A DNA stretch of 59,421 nucleotides from Acidobacteriota bacterium (GCA_003223325.1 QHYS01000203.1:1-59421), one strand, 5' to 3'; counted from the stretch's first letter, positions 1-9,453 are shown. The notes: generated by a model not told the origin, from the sequence alone. Program-made: numbers and translations.

Positions 1-1
1 T

Positions 2-35
2 GAGGGCGAGATCTTTTTTCAGGAAACTCGCCCTC
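2..35. repeat. 9-bp inverted repeat at window edge
   Basis: GAGGGCGAG at 2-10 is matched exactly by CTCGCCCTC at 27-35, with a 16-base loop containing a run of six T. It could be the end of a terminator for a gene left of the window, but no T-tract follows the second arm. Nothing else is recognisable in positions 36-160. Confidence 0.4.
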
Positions 36-161
36 CGAGCTGGCCTTATCGGCGCATTCTTCGCGCATGCGGACGGTTACTCGCGCCGCGGGAAAGCGAG
101 AAGCGCGACTAGATACCTCGGTCGGCATCCCCAGGAGGGCGAATTTCCCGCTTTTCCGTAG

Positions 162-390
162 CGCTCTTACCTCTTGGATGTGAGCTTTCGTGGATTGTAT
201 TTTTGGACTGAGGAAGAGTTGGAGACTGGTATTCCCATCGATTTTGTACTCACCTTGCCTAAAGAAATCAGCATGACGCTTGACGCTAATATTCATTGCT
301 TCGGCCGTGTCATGCGGGTCGAAACGCAGCGGCAAACGCGCGGAGTGGCTGCGCATTGAACGTTACGAATTTCTTCTTGCACGCGCGTAA
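162..390 (+). pseudogene. PilZ-like domain remnant, frameshifted
   Basis: From about 162 the frame reads a PilZ-like core: a segment like VSFRGLYF (PilZ proteins typically have an N-[IV]S-x-x-G-[LI]-x-F pattern), then a strand ending FVLTLP and GRVMRVE. It stops at 357-359 just after GVAAH. A +1 shift near 354 gives IERYEFLLARA then TAA at 388-390, the usual PilZ ending. The N-terminal (RxxxR) half of the c-di-GMP binding motif is missing: an in-frame TAG at 159-161 precedes the remnant. PilZ domains bind cyclic di-GMP; this copy cannot make a complete domain. The next gene starts at 565 and nothing else is seen in 391-564. A single base error could explain the C-terminal break but not the missing N-terminus. 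Confidence 0.55.
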
Positions 391-564
391 CCATCTCATC
401 TTGGTTTCCGGCGAACCGCAGTACAATGCTGCTCGAGAATGCCTTGAAGATTGGCGCGCCTTCAGGCGAATAGGCGCACGCGGCCCGCTGCAGGGACTCA
501 GATTTGAGGAAAATGAAAGAAGGATGATGCCACCGCAAAATTTCCGCCAATCACGGGTGCGGCC

Positions 565-1251
565 ATGCGGCGGCTAACTTTGCTCGTTAATGCGGACAAT
601 ACTCTTTGGGAGAGCAACGTCTTTTTCGAGCACACCCTGGAACGGTTTTTCTCGCTGGTCGAGCCTTTCGGTTACGCCCGCGCCTACGCACGGCATATCC
701 TGAATGAAACCGAGCGGCACAATATTCAGCAGCATGGATATGGCGTGCGCAGCTTCGCCCGGTCGCTCGAGCAAAGCTATATGAAACTGGCCGGCGGTCT
801 GGCCCAGCGGAGCGCCCTCGAGGAGGTGGCTTCCATGGTTGCCGACCTCGAGCATACGCCGCCGCGCGTACTCGATGGCGTGCCGGAAACACTAGCCTAT
901 CTCTCCAGTCGCCACAGGATGATTCTCTTCACCAAAGGGGAACCCGCGGAAGAAGCCGCCAAGGTCGAACGCTCCGGATTGCAGGGTTTTTTTGATTCGA
1001 TCGAAATTGTGACGGATAAGAGCATCCGCGTGTACCGCGATTTGATCGATAAACATCACGTGGTCAAGTCGCACGCCTGGTTGGTCGGCAGCAGTGCGCT
1101 GGAAGAGATCAACCCCGCTTTGCAGGCTGGACTCAATGCTGCCTTTGTTCCCCACGCTGCAACTTGGAATAAGGAGACCTCTGAACTGCAGAGCGGCACC
1201 GGAAAACTCCTGATCGTTTCCAGTTTTCGCGGACTACGGAACCATTTCTGA
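565..1251 (+). CDS. HAD-superfamily protein with altered catalytic motifs
   Basis: A 228-residue haloacid dehalogenase-like protein. Motif I is normally D-x-D-x-T but reads NADNT at residues 9-13, so the nucleophilic Asp is Asn. Motif II is seen as the hydrophobic strand ending LFTKGE near residue 120. The region after it contains candidate motif III lysines and arginines. Motif IV, often G-[DN]-S-x-x-x-D-I, reads GSSALEEI near residue 173, with Glu in place of Asp. Family members hydrolyse phosphate esters through an aspartyl-phosphate, so this copy may be inactive or a binding protein. The ATG at 565 puts motif I at the expected N-terminal position. The fold assignment is firm; the substrate is unknown. 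The Asp-to-Asn change is one base (GAT to AAT). Confidence 0.75.
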   Translation: MRRLTLLVNADNTLWESNVFFEHTLERFFSLVEPFGYARAYARHILNETERHNIQQHGYGVRSFARSLEQSYMKLAGGLAQRSALEEVASMVADLEHTPPRVLDGVPETLAYLSSRHRMILFTKGEPAEEAAKVERSGLQGFFDSIEIVTDKSIRVYRDLIDKHHVVKSHAWLVGSSALEEINPALQAGLNAAFVPHAATWNKETSELQSGTGKLLIVSSFRGLRNHF

Positions 1252-1299
1252 GGCCGATCGAAACCAAGGACCCGCACTCCCCCGCAGCGGTGAAGGGTT

Positions 1300-1899
1300 T
1301 TAGGCCGCGAGTATCGGCTTGTAGAAGCTCAAGGCTGTGTTTCCTTGCTCCACGACACGCGTCCGTTCGAGATGGCCTGCAACGGTGGGAAGATCGCTGT
1401 TGCGCCGATGTTCCGCGATGAGCTGTCCGCTGCGGGTGAGCAGCTCCGATTTCCCCAGAAATGCAAGAATCTCTTGATAGGCGCGGATCTTCGCATAAGG
1501 CGGATCGGCAAAGAGGAAGTCGACACGCGCTCCGCTTCTGGCCAGCCGCTCGAGGGCATCCATCGCGTCCATTCGAAGAATTTCCGCGGTTCCTGCGAAA
1601 GTCCTGCGTCTTGCAACGTGCGCTGCCATGGGAATCCCCAGCGACGCCAAATTCCGGGAGATCAGCGCGGCGCCTGCGGGGTGGTTCTCCACGAAAATAG
1701 CTCCATACGCGCCACGGCTGAGCGCCTCGATGCCCACCGCGCCTGACCCCGCAAAGACGTCCACGAAGATCGCCCCTTCGATCGCCGCGCCTAGGATGTT
1801 GAAGAGAGTCTCCCGCAGGCGGTCACTGGAAGGCCTCAGAGCTGTTCCGCGCAAAGTCTGTAGGCGGCGGCTGCGATATTTTCCGGCGATCACTCGCAC
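1300..1899 (-). CDS. rsmD: 16S rRNA (guanine(966)-N2)-methyltransferase RsmD
   Basis: RsmD methylates N2 of G966 in 16S rRNA in the assembled 30S subunit, using S-adenosylmethionine. The reading frame opens at 1980, but the GTG at 1899 is preferred: it gives the typical RsmD beginning (M)RVIAGKYRSRRL and has AGGAGG four bases upstream. The protein is then 199 residues, normal for the family. Visible motifs are RPSSDRLRETLFNIL, the SAM-binding DVFAGSGAVGIEALSRGA, and the catalytic FADPPY. It lies downstream of recG on the same strand with a 44-base gap and is probably co-transcribed with it. The extended start would overlap the end of recG. Confidence 0.93.
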   Translation of the reverse strand: MRVIAGKYRSRRLQTLRGTALRPSSDRLRETLFNILGAAIEGAIFVDVFAGSGAVGIEALSRGAYGAIFVENHPAGAALISRNLASLGIPMAAHVARRRTFAGTAEILRMDAMDALERLARSGARVDFLFADPPYAKIRAYQEILAFLGKSELLTRSGQLIAEHRRNSDLPTVAGHLERTRVVEQGNTALSFYKPILAA

Positions 1900-1943
1900 A
1901 TGGCCTCCTACTCCGTTCGCAGGCTCTCGGCTCTTGGCCCGTT

Positions 1944-4058
1944 CTAGCCCACGGAGGCGAGCTGATAACGCCGTTGCCATCCCGGATCGAGCGTTCGGAA
2001 GAGGTGCAGACGCTCCTCCTCTTCTGGATTCTCGAGCAAAGAAAAAGCTTCATGGCGGGCCAGTTCGAGCAGTTCGCGATCGCGCAGAGGGTTCGCAATA
2101 TGGAAGCCCAGCGACCCGTGCTGGCGGGTGCCGAAGAATTCGCCCGGCCCACGCAATCTCAGATCCGCTTCGGCAATAGCGAAACCGTCGTTCGTCGCCA
2201 CCATCATTTCCAGGCGTTCGCGGGCATCATCAGGAAGATTTTTCGGGGCAATCAAAAGACACGTGCTCTTCTCCCCGCCGCGGCCGATCCGTCCGCGCAA
2301 TTGGTGAAGTTGAGAGAGGCCAAAGCGTTCGGCATGCTCGATCACCATGACCGTGGCGTTAGGGACGTCGACGCCCACCTCGATCACGGTCGTGGAAACG
2401 AGGATCTGCAGGTCGCCGAGCCGAAAGGCTTCCATCACTCGCTCTTTCTCTTCGCTCCTCATTCGGCCATGCAACAGACCCACTCGCATTCCAGGGAACA
2501 CGGATTTCCGGAGGCGTTCGAACTCGACGATCGCCGATTTGAGTGAAAGCCGAGCTTCATTTGATTTGGATTGCTCGATCACCGGATAAACGATATACAC
2601 CTGACGGCCCTTCCTCAGCTCGCGCGTCACAAAATCCCAAACGCCCGGCAAATGTTCTGGCGCAGACCAGCGAGTCTCGATGGGCATTCTGCCCGGAGGC
2701 ATCTGGTCGATCACAGAGACGTCGAGATCGCCGTAAAGCGTGAGTGCCAAAGTTCGGGGAATCGGCGTCGCAGTCATTACCAGTACCTCTGGAGCCGGGC
2801 CCTTTTCCATTAGACGCTTACGCTGCAGAACTCCAAACCGGTGCTGCTCATCAACAATCACCAGCCCCAGGCGCGCGAATCCGGCGGGCCCCTCGAGCAA
2901 GGCATGTGTCCCCACTACAAATTGCGCTTCGCCCGCTCGCATGCGTTCCAAGACTCGCTGCTTCTCTTGCGCCTTCAGGCCGCTGATCAGCAGCTCAACG
3001 CCGTAACCGGAAGCCGCAAAGATGCGGCGCGCCGAAAGGAAGTGCTGCACCGCTAAGATTTCCGTGGGCGCCATCAGCGCGGCTTGATAGCCGTTCTCGA
3101 TGACGATCGTCGCGGTTTCGAGCGCGACAATCGTCTTTCCGCTGCCTACATCGCCTTGCAGCAGGCGATGCATGGACGTGGGCTCCTCCAAGTCCGCGGC
3201 AATCTCAGCGAGAACTCGTTTCTGGGCCTCCGTTGGTTTGAAAGGCAGAATGCGCTTCAGCGCTTCGCGCACGCGGGGCTCCCGAACACGAAAGGAAATG
3301 CCCGCACGTCGCTCCGCTTCTTTCCTGCGCAACGCCAGGCTCAGTTGGTAAAGGAAGAGTTCCTCGAAAATCAGGCGGCGGTGCGCCAGCGAGCGAAATT
3401 CATTGAGAAGCTCCAGGGGCACATCGGACGGAGGAAAATGAACGAAACGAAGCGTGTCGCCGCGGCTGGGAAAACCATATCGCGCGAGCAGGGATGGGGA
3501 CAAAGCATCGAGCGGAGCTGCCGCAAGATTTTGCAGGGCGCCATATATGATCCGCCGCAGTACACGCGAGCTGATCTTGCCGATGGCTTCATAGATGGGC
3601 ACGATTCGGCCCATCTCTGTGGAATCGGCGGTGTCTTCGCCAAGTAGCTCATATTGCGGATTGATCATTTCGATTCGGCCCGGGCGACGTGGATCGAGAT
3701 CCGCTCTGCCGTGCACAACCATTGCCTGGCCCATGCGGAAGCGCCCTTGCAGATAGCCTCCGTGAAAAAATTTGCAAGCTAAGGTCCCCGTCGAATCTCG
3801 AATAACCAGGTGGAAGATAGCTCCCCTTCCTCGGGTAAAGCGCGCAATGCCCTCATCGGCGACAGTGCCGTAAATCGTGTAAGTCACACCAGGAACGATC
3901 TCGGCAATCTGGTGGAAGCGAATGCGATCCTCGTAACGAAAGGGCAAGTAAAGAAGCAAATCAGCGACCGTATAAATGCCCCGAGAAGCTAACGTGGTCG
4001 CGCGCTGCGGGCCGACGCCCTTCACATATTTCACCTCGGTCGCGAAAGTTACATTCAT
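1944..4058 (-). CDS. recG: ATP-dependent DNA helicase RecG
   Basis: RecG remodels stalled replication forks and branch-migrates Holliday junctions. The 704-residue protein has the full family layout. The N-terminal wedge/OB domain begins VKGVGPQRA (residues 11-19). Helicase motif I is GDVGSGKT near residue 300, the DExH motif is VDEQHRFG near 397, motif III is MTATPIPRTL, and the second RecA-like domain ends with QLRGRIGRG (motif VI). Length is normal. The ATG at 4058 is the natural start. It is divergent from the CPBP gene with a 123-base spacer, and rsmD follows on the same strand. Confidence 0.97.
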   Translation of the reverse strand: MNVTFATEVKYVKGVGPQRATTLASRGIYTVADLLLYLPFRYEDRIRFHQIAEIVPGVTYTIYGTVADEGIARFTRGRGAIFHLVIRDSTGTLACKFFHGGYLQGRFRMGQAMVVHGRADLDPRRPGRIEMINPQYELLGEDTADSTEMGRIVPIYEAIGKISSRVLRRIIYGALQNLAAAPLDALSPSLLARYGFPSRGDTLRFVHFPPSDVPLELLNEFRSLAHRRLIFEELFLYQLSLALRRKEAERRAGISFRVREPRVREALKRILPFKPTEAQKRVLAEIAADLEEPTSMHRLLQGDVGSGKTIVALETATIVIENGYQAALMAPTEILAVQHFLSARRIFAASGYGVELLISGLKAQEKQRVLERMRAGEAQFVVGTHALLEGPAGFARLGLVIVDEQHRFGVLQRKRLMEKGPAPEVLVMTATPIPRTLALTLYGDLDVSVIDQMPPGRMPIETRWSAPEHLPGVWDFVTRELRKGRQVYIVYPVIEQSKSNEARLSLKSAIVEFERLRKSVFPGMRVGLLHGRMRSEEKERVMEAFRLGDLQILVSTTVIEVGVDVPNATVMVIEHAERFGLSQLHQLRGRIGRGGEKSTCLLIAPKNLPDDARERLEMMVATNDGFAIAEADLRLRGPGEFFGTRQHGSLGFHIANPLRDRELLELARHEAFSLLENPEEEERLHLFRTLDPGWQRRYQLASVG

Positions 4059-4181
4059 CGTGCCTTATATATACCACTGCATAAGTAAAGTGCCCGCGCT
4101 TGCATTGCATTCATGTCGCGCTATACATAGATTGGCTGCGGGCGCATCATCTAGCCGCAGCATCTGCTGCCCGGAGATAAC

Positions 4182-7100
4182 TTGCCGTCCCCTCAGATAG
4201 CTAAAGAACTCAACCCGAATGTTCTGTGCCGGCGTGACGTGCGGAGTCTCCTCCTCTGGCTGCTGGCTGCGCTCGTCGGGGCAGGCGTGGCGTACCACTA
4301 TTTCTTCCGAGCTTTCCCAGAAGCCGCTGTCGACTTCAAGGTCACGCGAGGCCAGGCGCTGGAACTCGCACGTACATTCGCCGCGACCCAGGGTCTCTCG
4401 CTTCAAGGCTACCGGTCCGCTACTGTGTTTAACGTTGATGACAATGCCAAGACCTATCTGGAACGTGAGGTTGGGCTCGCGCAAGCCAATCGCCTGATGG
4501 CATCACAAGTCAGCGTCTGGTATTGGGAAGTGCGTTTCTTCCGGCCACGACAAAAAGAAGAAATTCGCGTGCGCGTCGATCCGAAGGGCCGCATTGTCGG
4601 TTACGAACACATTCTCGAGGAGGTGTCGCCTGGTAGTCGCTTGGACCGAGCAGCCGCATCCGTTCGCGCCGAACAGTTTCTTACTGCAACGCTGCACACG
4701 AATCTAGCGGCTTACGCCCCGTTGCCTGAGGAGGCCAACTCCATCGCCAGACCTAACCGTATAGACTGGAGTTTCACCTGGGAACGCACCGGCTTCCGCG
4801 TGAAAGACGCGCCATACCGGTTGCAGGTCACGATCGATGGCGATCGAGCCGGTGATTATCAGGAGTTTTTGAAGGTGCCGGAAGCTTGGCAGAGGACGTA
4901 CGACCGGCTGCGCTCCTCGAATAATTTCATCGAAACAATTGCGCTGATTCCTTACGCTATTTTGATCGGCGCGGCCCTTTCGGTGCTGATCACAATGGGC
5001 CGCCGCGGTCTGGTCCGATGGAAGTGGGTGCTGGCCTTAGGCCTATTTATCACCGTTCTTTACTTCGCAATGCAGTTGAATGAATGGCCGCTCGTTCGAG
5101 CCAGTTACGATACCAATGATTCTTACGCCGGTTTCTTCGCCGCCGAACTCGTCAAGGCTTTGGCGGGGAGCTTGGCGCTTGCGTTGCTGGTCGTCATCGC
5201 TGCAGCGCCGGGCGAGCCGCTCTATCGAGGAGGTCAACCAAATCAACTCCGCCTGGGCAGCGCATTCACTTTAGCCGGTCTTCGCACCCGTCAGTTTTTC
5301 TGCTCGGGCTTTGCGGGCTTGTGCCTAGCCGCCGTGCACATTGGATTCGTCGTGGCATTTTACGTTGTGGGGCGGCGTTTCGGCGTCTGGGCGCCACAAG
5401 ACTTGCAGTACTCCGATACTCTCAGCACCGCGCTCCCCTGGATTTATCCGTTGACCATCGGCATCTACGCAGCGGCCAGCGAAGAGTTTCTCTTTCGCAT
5501 GTTCTCGATTCGTTTTGTGATGCGCGTTACGCGATCGAGAATCCTGGCCATCGTGCTGCCCGCGCTTGCCTGGGGCTTCTTGCATTCGAATTATCCGCAA
5601 GAGCCGCCCTATATTCGAGGGATTGAGGTCGGAGCAATCGGCATAGTTGCAGGATGGGTCATGCTGCGCTGGGGAATCCTGGCAACATTAACGTGGCACT
5701 ACACCGTAGATGCGTTTTTGACGAGTCTTTCGCTTATGCGTTCCGAGGATCTCTATACGCGTATCTCGGGAGGCATCGTTGGTTTCGCCGCAGTTATCCC
5801 AGTTGGCGTTGCCGGACTTCTTTATCTCAAGCGCGGAGCCTTCACTGACGAAGCGGATTTGCTCAATCGCGCCCAGCCCTTAGTGGAGTCCACAACGGTA
5901 GCGGAAGAGCCGCATTCCTCGACACTGCCGGCTGCCCTCTATCAGCCGCTGAATAGGCGCGGGTTGGTCTTGCTGGCCGGCGCGGGGCTGCTCGGACTCG
6001 CATCGCTCTGGATCATCAAGCCGCAGAACATCGGTGCTTTCGTTCGATTTCCCTTAGACGGCCGCGAAGCAGCCGCGCGCGCGGATGATGTCCTTCGCCG
6101 GCTTCGAGAGAATCCCGCCTCCTATCGCCGTGTCCTTACGATCCAGTACACCTTCGATCCTCTGGTCAACGAATATCTTCGTCGAACCATCGGTCTCGAA
6201 GCCGCGAATCGAGTGTTTAACGACCAAGTGCCTTCAGCGTTCTGGACCGCGCGCTACTTCCGCGATTCCCAGAATGAGGAATATTTCGTCGTGCTGCGGC
6301 CCGATGGAACGCTGCATTCTATCCACCACACACTAGCCGAAGCGGCGCCTGGTCCCAATTTGACGAAGGAAGAAGCTCAAGCCCGCGCCGAAGCCTTCCT
6401 GCACGATTCAAAGAAAATCGATGTCCGGCAGTGGAAACTCGTGGAGGCGCAATCCAAGAAGCTGCCCTCGCGCACCGACCACAGCTTCGTTTGGGAAGAG
6501 CTGCAGGCTGTAAACTCTTCTCCGGCCGGGGACGATGCGGCGCATGTGCGAATCTCGCTTGCCGTTCAAGGAGACGAAGTTTCCAGCTATCGCATTTTCA
6601 TTCACCTTCCGGAAGATTGGGTTCGCCAGCAGAATGAGAGTACCCTCGCGAATACCGCACAAATGGTCCTGCTCCGCTTGCTCATTGGCGCCTTTGGCCT
6701 CGCTGTGTTGATTATCGTTGTGCGAAATCTGAAGAGTCCCCAAATCGCGGCGATCCCTTGGCGGCACATCGCCCTTTGGTCGCTCGCGGTGTTGGCAGCT
6801 TCGTTACTCAGGTTTGCCACGCTCGAACCACTCTACCTGCTCATGTATCGAACCGAGCAGCCTTTTGCGACGTTTGTTGGAACATTGCTCATTGGCCAGG
6901 CGTTGAGCGCAACGCTTTTCTATTCCGCCGCGGTGCTCCTTCTTGGATTGGGTTTATTTTTTCTGGTGCGTGGCTACGGGTCGGCTTGCCTGCCCGGCTT
7001 GCATAGCCTCTCAGGGACCTACTATCGAGACGCCATTCTAGTGATGGTTTGCGGCTGGGCTGTTTTTCTTGGACTCCATCGCCTGCGCGATCTCGCCGCC

Positions 7101-7619
7101 GCGTTTTGGCCGGTCGCACACTATGCCTTTCCGGCAAGCGTCGTAGAAGGTTTAGATGCGAACTGGCCGGCGGTCAACGCGCTTACGAATGCGATAACGT
7201 ACAGCGTCTTGACGGTTGGCATCATCGCGCTGGTGCTGGGGTTCGCAGCGCGGTATCTTCGCTGGCCGTGGATTCAGTTGATTCTGCTTGCCGCACTGGG
7301 GATGCTCTCGGCGCCGCGGTGGGGCAGTGCGGGCGATGTCGTTCAGAGCTCAGTCTTAAGTTTTCTCGAATTAGCAGTAATCTGGGGGGGGGCGAGGTGC
7401 TTGGTCCGACTGAACTTCCTCGGATACTTCTTGCTGGCGATGTTGTTGTCGCTTTCGCCCGCAATCGAGGCCTTGATCCGACAGCCCAACGCGTATTACC
7501 GAACGAACGGCGCGATATTGATCGCTACAGTCGCCATCCTGCTGGTTCTCCCTGCTTTTTGGTGGCGTAGCGCGGCACGTCGCCAGGGACTCGCGAATAG
7601 ATTCGTAGTGCCGGTGTAG
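4182..7619 (+). CDS. Giant CPBP-family intramembrane protease, internally duplicated
   Basis: A 1145-residue membrane protein. The first half has a TM helix (about 22-44), a PepSY-like extracytoplasmic region (about 50-240), then TM helices containing the CPBP/CAAX-type protease motifs: EEFLFR (E434, E435, R439), H468 in WGFLHS, and H506 with D510 in WHYTVD. CPBP proteins are intramembrane metallopeptidases with roles such as prenyl-protein processing and bacteriocin immunity. After a TM helix near residue 600 the layout repeats: a second PepSY-like region (about 625-820) and another set of TM helices, but no EExxxR motif is visible in the second half. So it looks like a tandem duplication with one active and one decayed protease unit. 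Start is TTG at 4182 with GGAG about 7 bases upstream; no ATG in this frame is better. A run of nine G (7384-7392) lies near the 3' end without breaking the frame. Substrate unknown. Confidence 0.8.
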   Translation: MPSPQIAKELNPNVLCRRDVRSLLLWLLAALVGAGVAYHYFFRAFPEAAVDFKVTRGQALELARTFAATQGLSLQGYRSATVFNVDDNAKTYLEREVGLAQANRLMASQVSVWYWEVRFFRPRQKEEIRVRVDPKGRIVGYEHILEEVSPGSRLDRAAASVRAEQFLTATLHTNLAAYAPLPEEANSIARPNRIDWSFTWERTGFRVKDAPYRLQVTIDGDRAGDYQEFLKVPEAWQRTYDRLRSSNNFIETIALIPYAILIGAALSVLITMGRRGLVRWKWVLALGLFITVLYFAMQLNEWPLVRASYDTNDSYAGFFAAELVKALAGSLALALLVVIAAAPGEPLYRGGQPNQLRLGSAFTLAGLRTRQFFCSGFAGLCLAAVHIGFVVAFYVVGRRFGVWAPQDLQYSDTLSTALPWIYPLTIGIYAAASEEFLFRMFSIRFVMRVTRSRILAIVLPALAWGFLHSNYPQEPPYIRGIEVGAIGIVAGWVMLRWGILATLTWHYTVDAFLTSLSLMRSEDLYTRISGGIVGFAAVIPVGVAGLLYLKRGAFTDEADLLNRAQPLVESTTVAEEPHSSTLPAALYQPLNRRGLVLLAGAGLLGLASLWIIKPQNIGAFVRFPLDGREAAARADDVLRRLRENPASYRRVLTIQYTFDPLVNEYLRRTIGLEAANRVFNDQVPSAFWTARYFRDSQNEEYFVVLRPDGTLHSIHHTLAEAAPGPNLTKEEAQARAEAFLHDSKKIDVRQWKLVEAQSKKLPSRTDHSFVWEELQAVNSSPAGDDAAHVRISLAVQGDEVSSYRIFIHLPEDWVRQQNESTLANTAQMVLLRLLIGAFGLAVLIIVVRNLKSPQIAAIPWRHIALWSLAVLAASLLRFATLEPLYLLMYRTEQPFATFVGTLLIGQALSATLFYSAAVLLLGLGLFFLVRGYGSACLPGLHSLSGTYYRDAILVMVCGWAVFLGLHRLRDLAAAFWPVAHYAFPASVVEGLDANWPAVNALTNAITYSVLTVGIIALVLGFAARYLRWPWIQLILLAALGMLSAPRWGSAGDVVQSSVLSFLELAVIWGGARCLVRLNFLGYFLLAMLLSLSPAIEALIRQPNAYYRTNGAILIATVAILLVLPAFWWRSAARRQGLANRFVVPV

Positions 7620-7631
7620 AGAGGCTCAGGT

Positions 7632-7880
7632 ATGCGTGGCCGGGAAGAAACGGATTCGGGAATGTCAGCTAGGGTCTCGACGGCCCGCCGTTGGGCCGAG
7701 TATCTATTGGCAGTGCTCGGCGGAAATGTAATTTACCTTGCGATCGAGCCGCAGTTGCCAAAACCCTTCCGCCATCGCATGTTTCAGGTCGATTTAGGCT
7801 TGGCGCTGGATTTCCTGATATGCGTGACCTTGTACGGTGTGATCCGCCTGGTGCGCGGGTCGGGCAATCGTCCCGACTGA
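7632..7880 (+). CDS. Small membrane protein of unknown function
   Basis: An 82-residue protein 12 bases after the CPBP gene and probably co-transcribed with it. Two hydrophobic segments are visible, about residues 23-40 (YLLAVLGGNVIYLAI) and 55-74 (LGLALDFLICVTLYGVIRLV), separated by a basic loop containing RHR. GAGAGG lies upstream of the ATG at 7632; a second ATG at 7662 is possible. I do not recognise a named family. It ends just before the convergent APC permease. Confidence 0.6.
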   Translation: MRGREETDSGMSARVSTARRWAEYLLAVLGGNVIYLAIEPQLPKPFRHRMFQVDLGLALDFLICVTLYGVIRLVRGSGNRPD

Positions 7881-7891
7881 TGATCTGCAGC

Positions 7892-9241
7892 TTACCTGCT
7901 CGTATTTCTCCGGCGCGATCCCGGACTAGCATAGTAGAGCAAGACTCCCAAGAGAATGACTCCTATCGCAATCATCAATCCATTTGTTGTTCCAACCCGC
8001 TCGCTTTGGTTCCGAACCAGACTCAAAACCAGCAGCGCGCTTGGCGGCACGGTGATGGCAATTGTGGCTAAGATCCCTCCTGGAATCCGGTAGGGCCGGG
8101 GCAGATTCGGTTCGCGAATCCGTAAGGCAATGAGAGCGCCGAATTCCAGCAGAATACTCGAGCCCGTTAACAGCACGTCCAGGATGAGCAGGCGAAAGAA
8201 GCCCAGCGGCAAGCAGGCCGCCCAGGCGACCGCGCACCCGACGATGGCAACCCAGGGGGCGCCGGTCTTTGGGTGATGTCGCGTAAAAGCTCGCGGAAGG
8301 AATCCGTCTGCCGCCATAACCGCCGGCAGTCTCGTAAACGAAAGCATCAAGCTTCCGAAACTCCCCAGAGCGCCAATCATTCCGGCGGCGGTAACAGCTA
8401 GCGCCAAAATCGAACCGCCCAGTGCCTGCCCTGCGTCTACCCAGCTGCCCGTTGTCCATGTTCCAGGGTCGAGCCGCGCCGCCGCCACCGCCATCACCGG
8501 GAACAAATAACTCGCGATCACTAAAGTGACCGAGCCAAACATAGCGAGTGGGTAAGTCGTTTGCGGCTGGTCCACTTCGTCTGCGATCGTGGAAAGATTA
8601 TCCCAGCCCATGTAGTTCCACATCGCAATGACAATGCCCCCAGCGAGATCCATGTGCCGGACCGGGACCAATGCCGTGACCGGCGGCTTACGCGTCGCAC
8701 CAATGAAGATGATGGCCAGAAAAGGAGAGAACAGCAGCGCGTTCAGCCATATGGAGCCTTCGCCGACGGCCCGCGCGCCCAAAATATTCCAGCCGACGCA
8801 AAAGCCTATAAGGGCCAATTCCAGCCCGACGGCCCGGTAGCCACTGGCGTATTGCGGCGCAAAACGGCTTAGGTATGCGACAAAAAGAGTGGGGTAGAGC
8901 GCCATCTCAAAAACACTGCCGGTGAGAGTGAGCCATGATTCCTGAAAACCCCAGAAGCGCCCCAAGCCTCGCCGTACCCAGACGTAGAAGCCGCCTTCAC
9001 AAGGTAGTGCTGCGGTGAGCTCGCTGACCATCAGGGCCGTGGGTATGCTCCATAGCAAAGGAGTGAGGAGAAGGATAACCAGCGTGGCGCGATACCCCGC
9101 CTTGCCGATTAGATCCTCAAGACCATAAGGCCCGCCTGCCACCATGAAGTAAGTCGCGGCGATGAGTGGTAGAAGCGTCAGCTTGCGCGATCCGCTCACG
9201 GTCGTGCCCTCACCGACAGGAGAGGCGGAGACCCGTATCAC
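7892..9241 (-). CDS. APC-superfamily amino acid permease
   Basis: A 449-residue transporter of the amino acid-polyamine-organocation superfamily. It has about twelve hydrophobic helices starting near residue 22. TM1 contains the substrate-site pattern VAGGPYGLEDLIGKAGY, the helix-breaking glycines typical of APC carriers. A second family pattern is ELTAALPCEGGFYVWVRRGLG near residues 74-94. Such proteins are secondary carriers taking up amino acids or amines by proton or antiport coupling. Substrate cannot be told from sequence. It is monocistronic, convergent with the small membrane protein and divergent from the ECF sigma gene. No strong promoter was identified, though an AT-rich stretch precedes the start. 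Confidence 0.88.
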   Translation of the reverse strand: MIRVSASPVGEGTTVSGSRKLTLLPLIAATYFMVAGGPYGLEDLIGKAGYRATLVILLLTPLLWSIPTALMVSELTAALPCEGGFYVWVRRGLGRFWGFQESWLTLTGSVFEMALYPTLFVAYLSRFAPQYASGYRAVGLELALIGFCVGWNILGARAVGEGSIWLNALLFSPFLAIIFIGATRKPPVTALVPVRHMDLAGGIVIAMWNYMGWDNLSTIADEVDQPQTTYPLAMFGSVTLVIASYLFPVMAVAAARLDPGTWTTGSWVDAGQALGGSILALAVTAAGMIGALGSFGSLMLSFTRLPAVMAADGFLPRAFTRHHPKTGAPWVAIVGCAVAWAACLPLGFFRLLILDVLLTGSSILLEFGALIALRIREPNLPRPYRIPGGILATIAITVPPSALLVLSLVRNQSERVGTTNGLMIAIGVILLGVLLYYASPGSRRRNTSR

Positions 9242-9301
9242 GTCTCCGCGTTATACCATAATGCTCGGCATCATTCGCGCTTATCGGAAGTAACTGCCGT
9301 T

Positions 9302-9329
9302 GATTCAATAAGAAAGATTCAATAAGAAA
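9302..9329. repeat. Perfect tandem duplication of 14 bp
   Basis: GATTCAATAAGAAA occurs twice head to tail (9302-9315 and 9316-9329) in the spacer between the APC permease and the ECF sigma gene. It is a recent slippage-type duplication or a pair of binding sites. It lies about 60-150 bases upstream of either candidate sigma start. Confidence 0.8.
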
Positions 9330-9453
9330 CCCCAGCTTACATTTTGGCCTCGTCTAACGTCTAAGCTAGTGGCGGATAAATGAGAATCGCGTGCAGGCAC
9401 CTGGATCAGCCAGGAGCCGCATATCTCGAGAGATAAGTTGTCAATTTCTGCCT

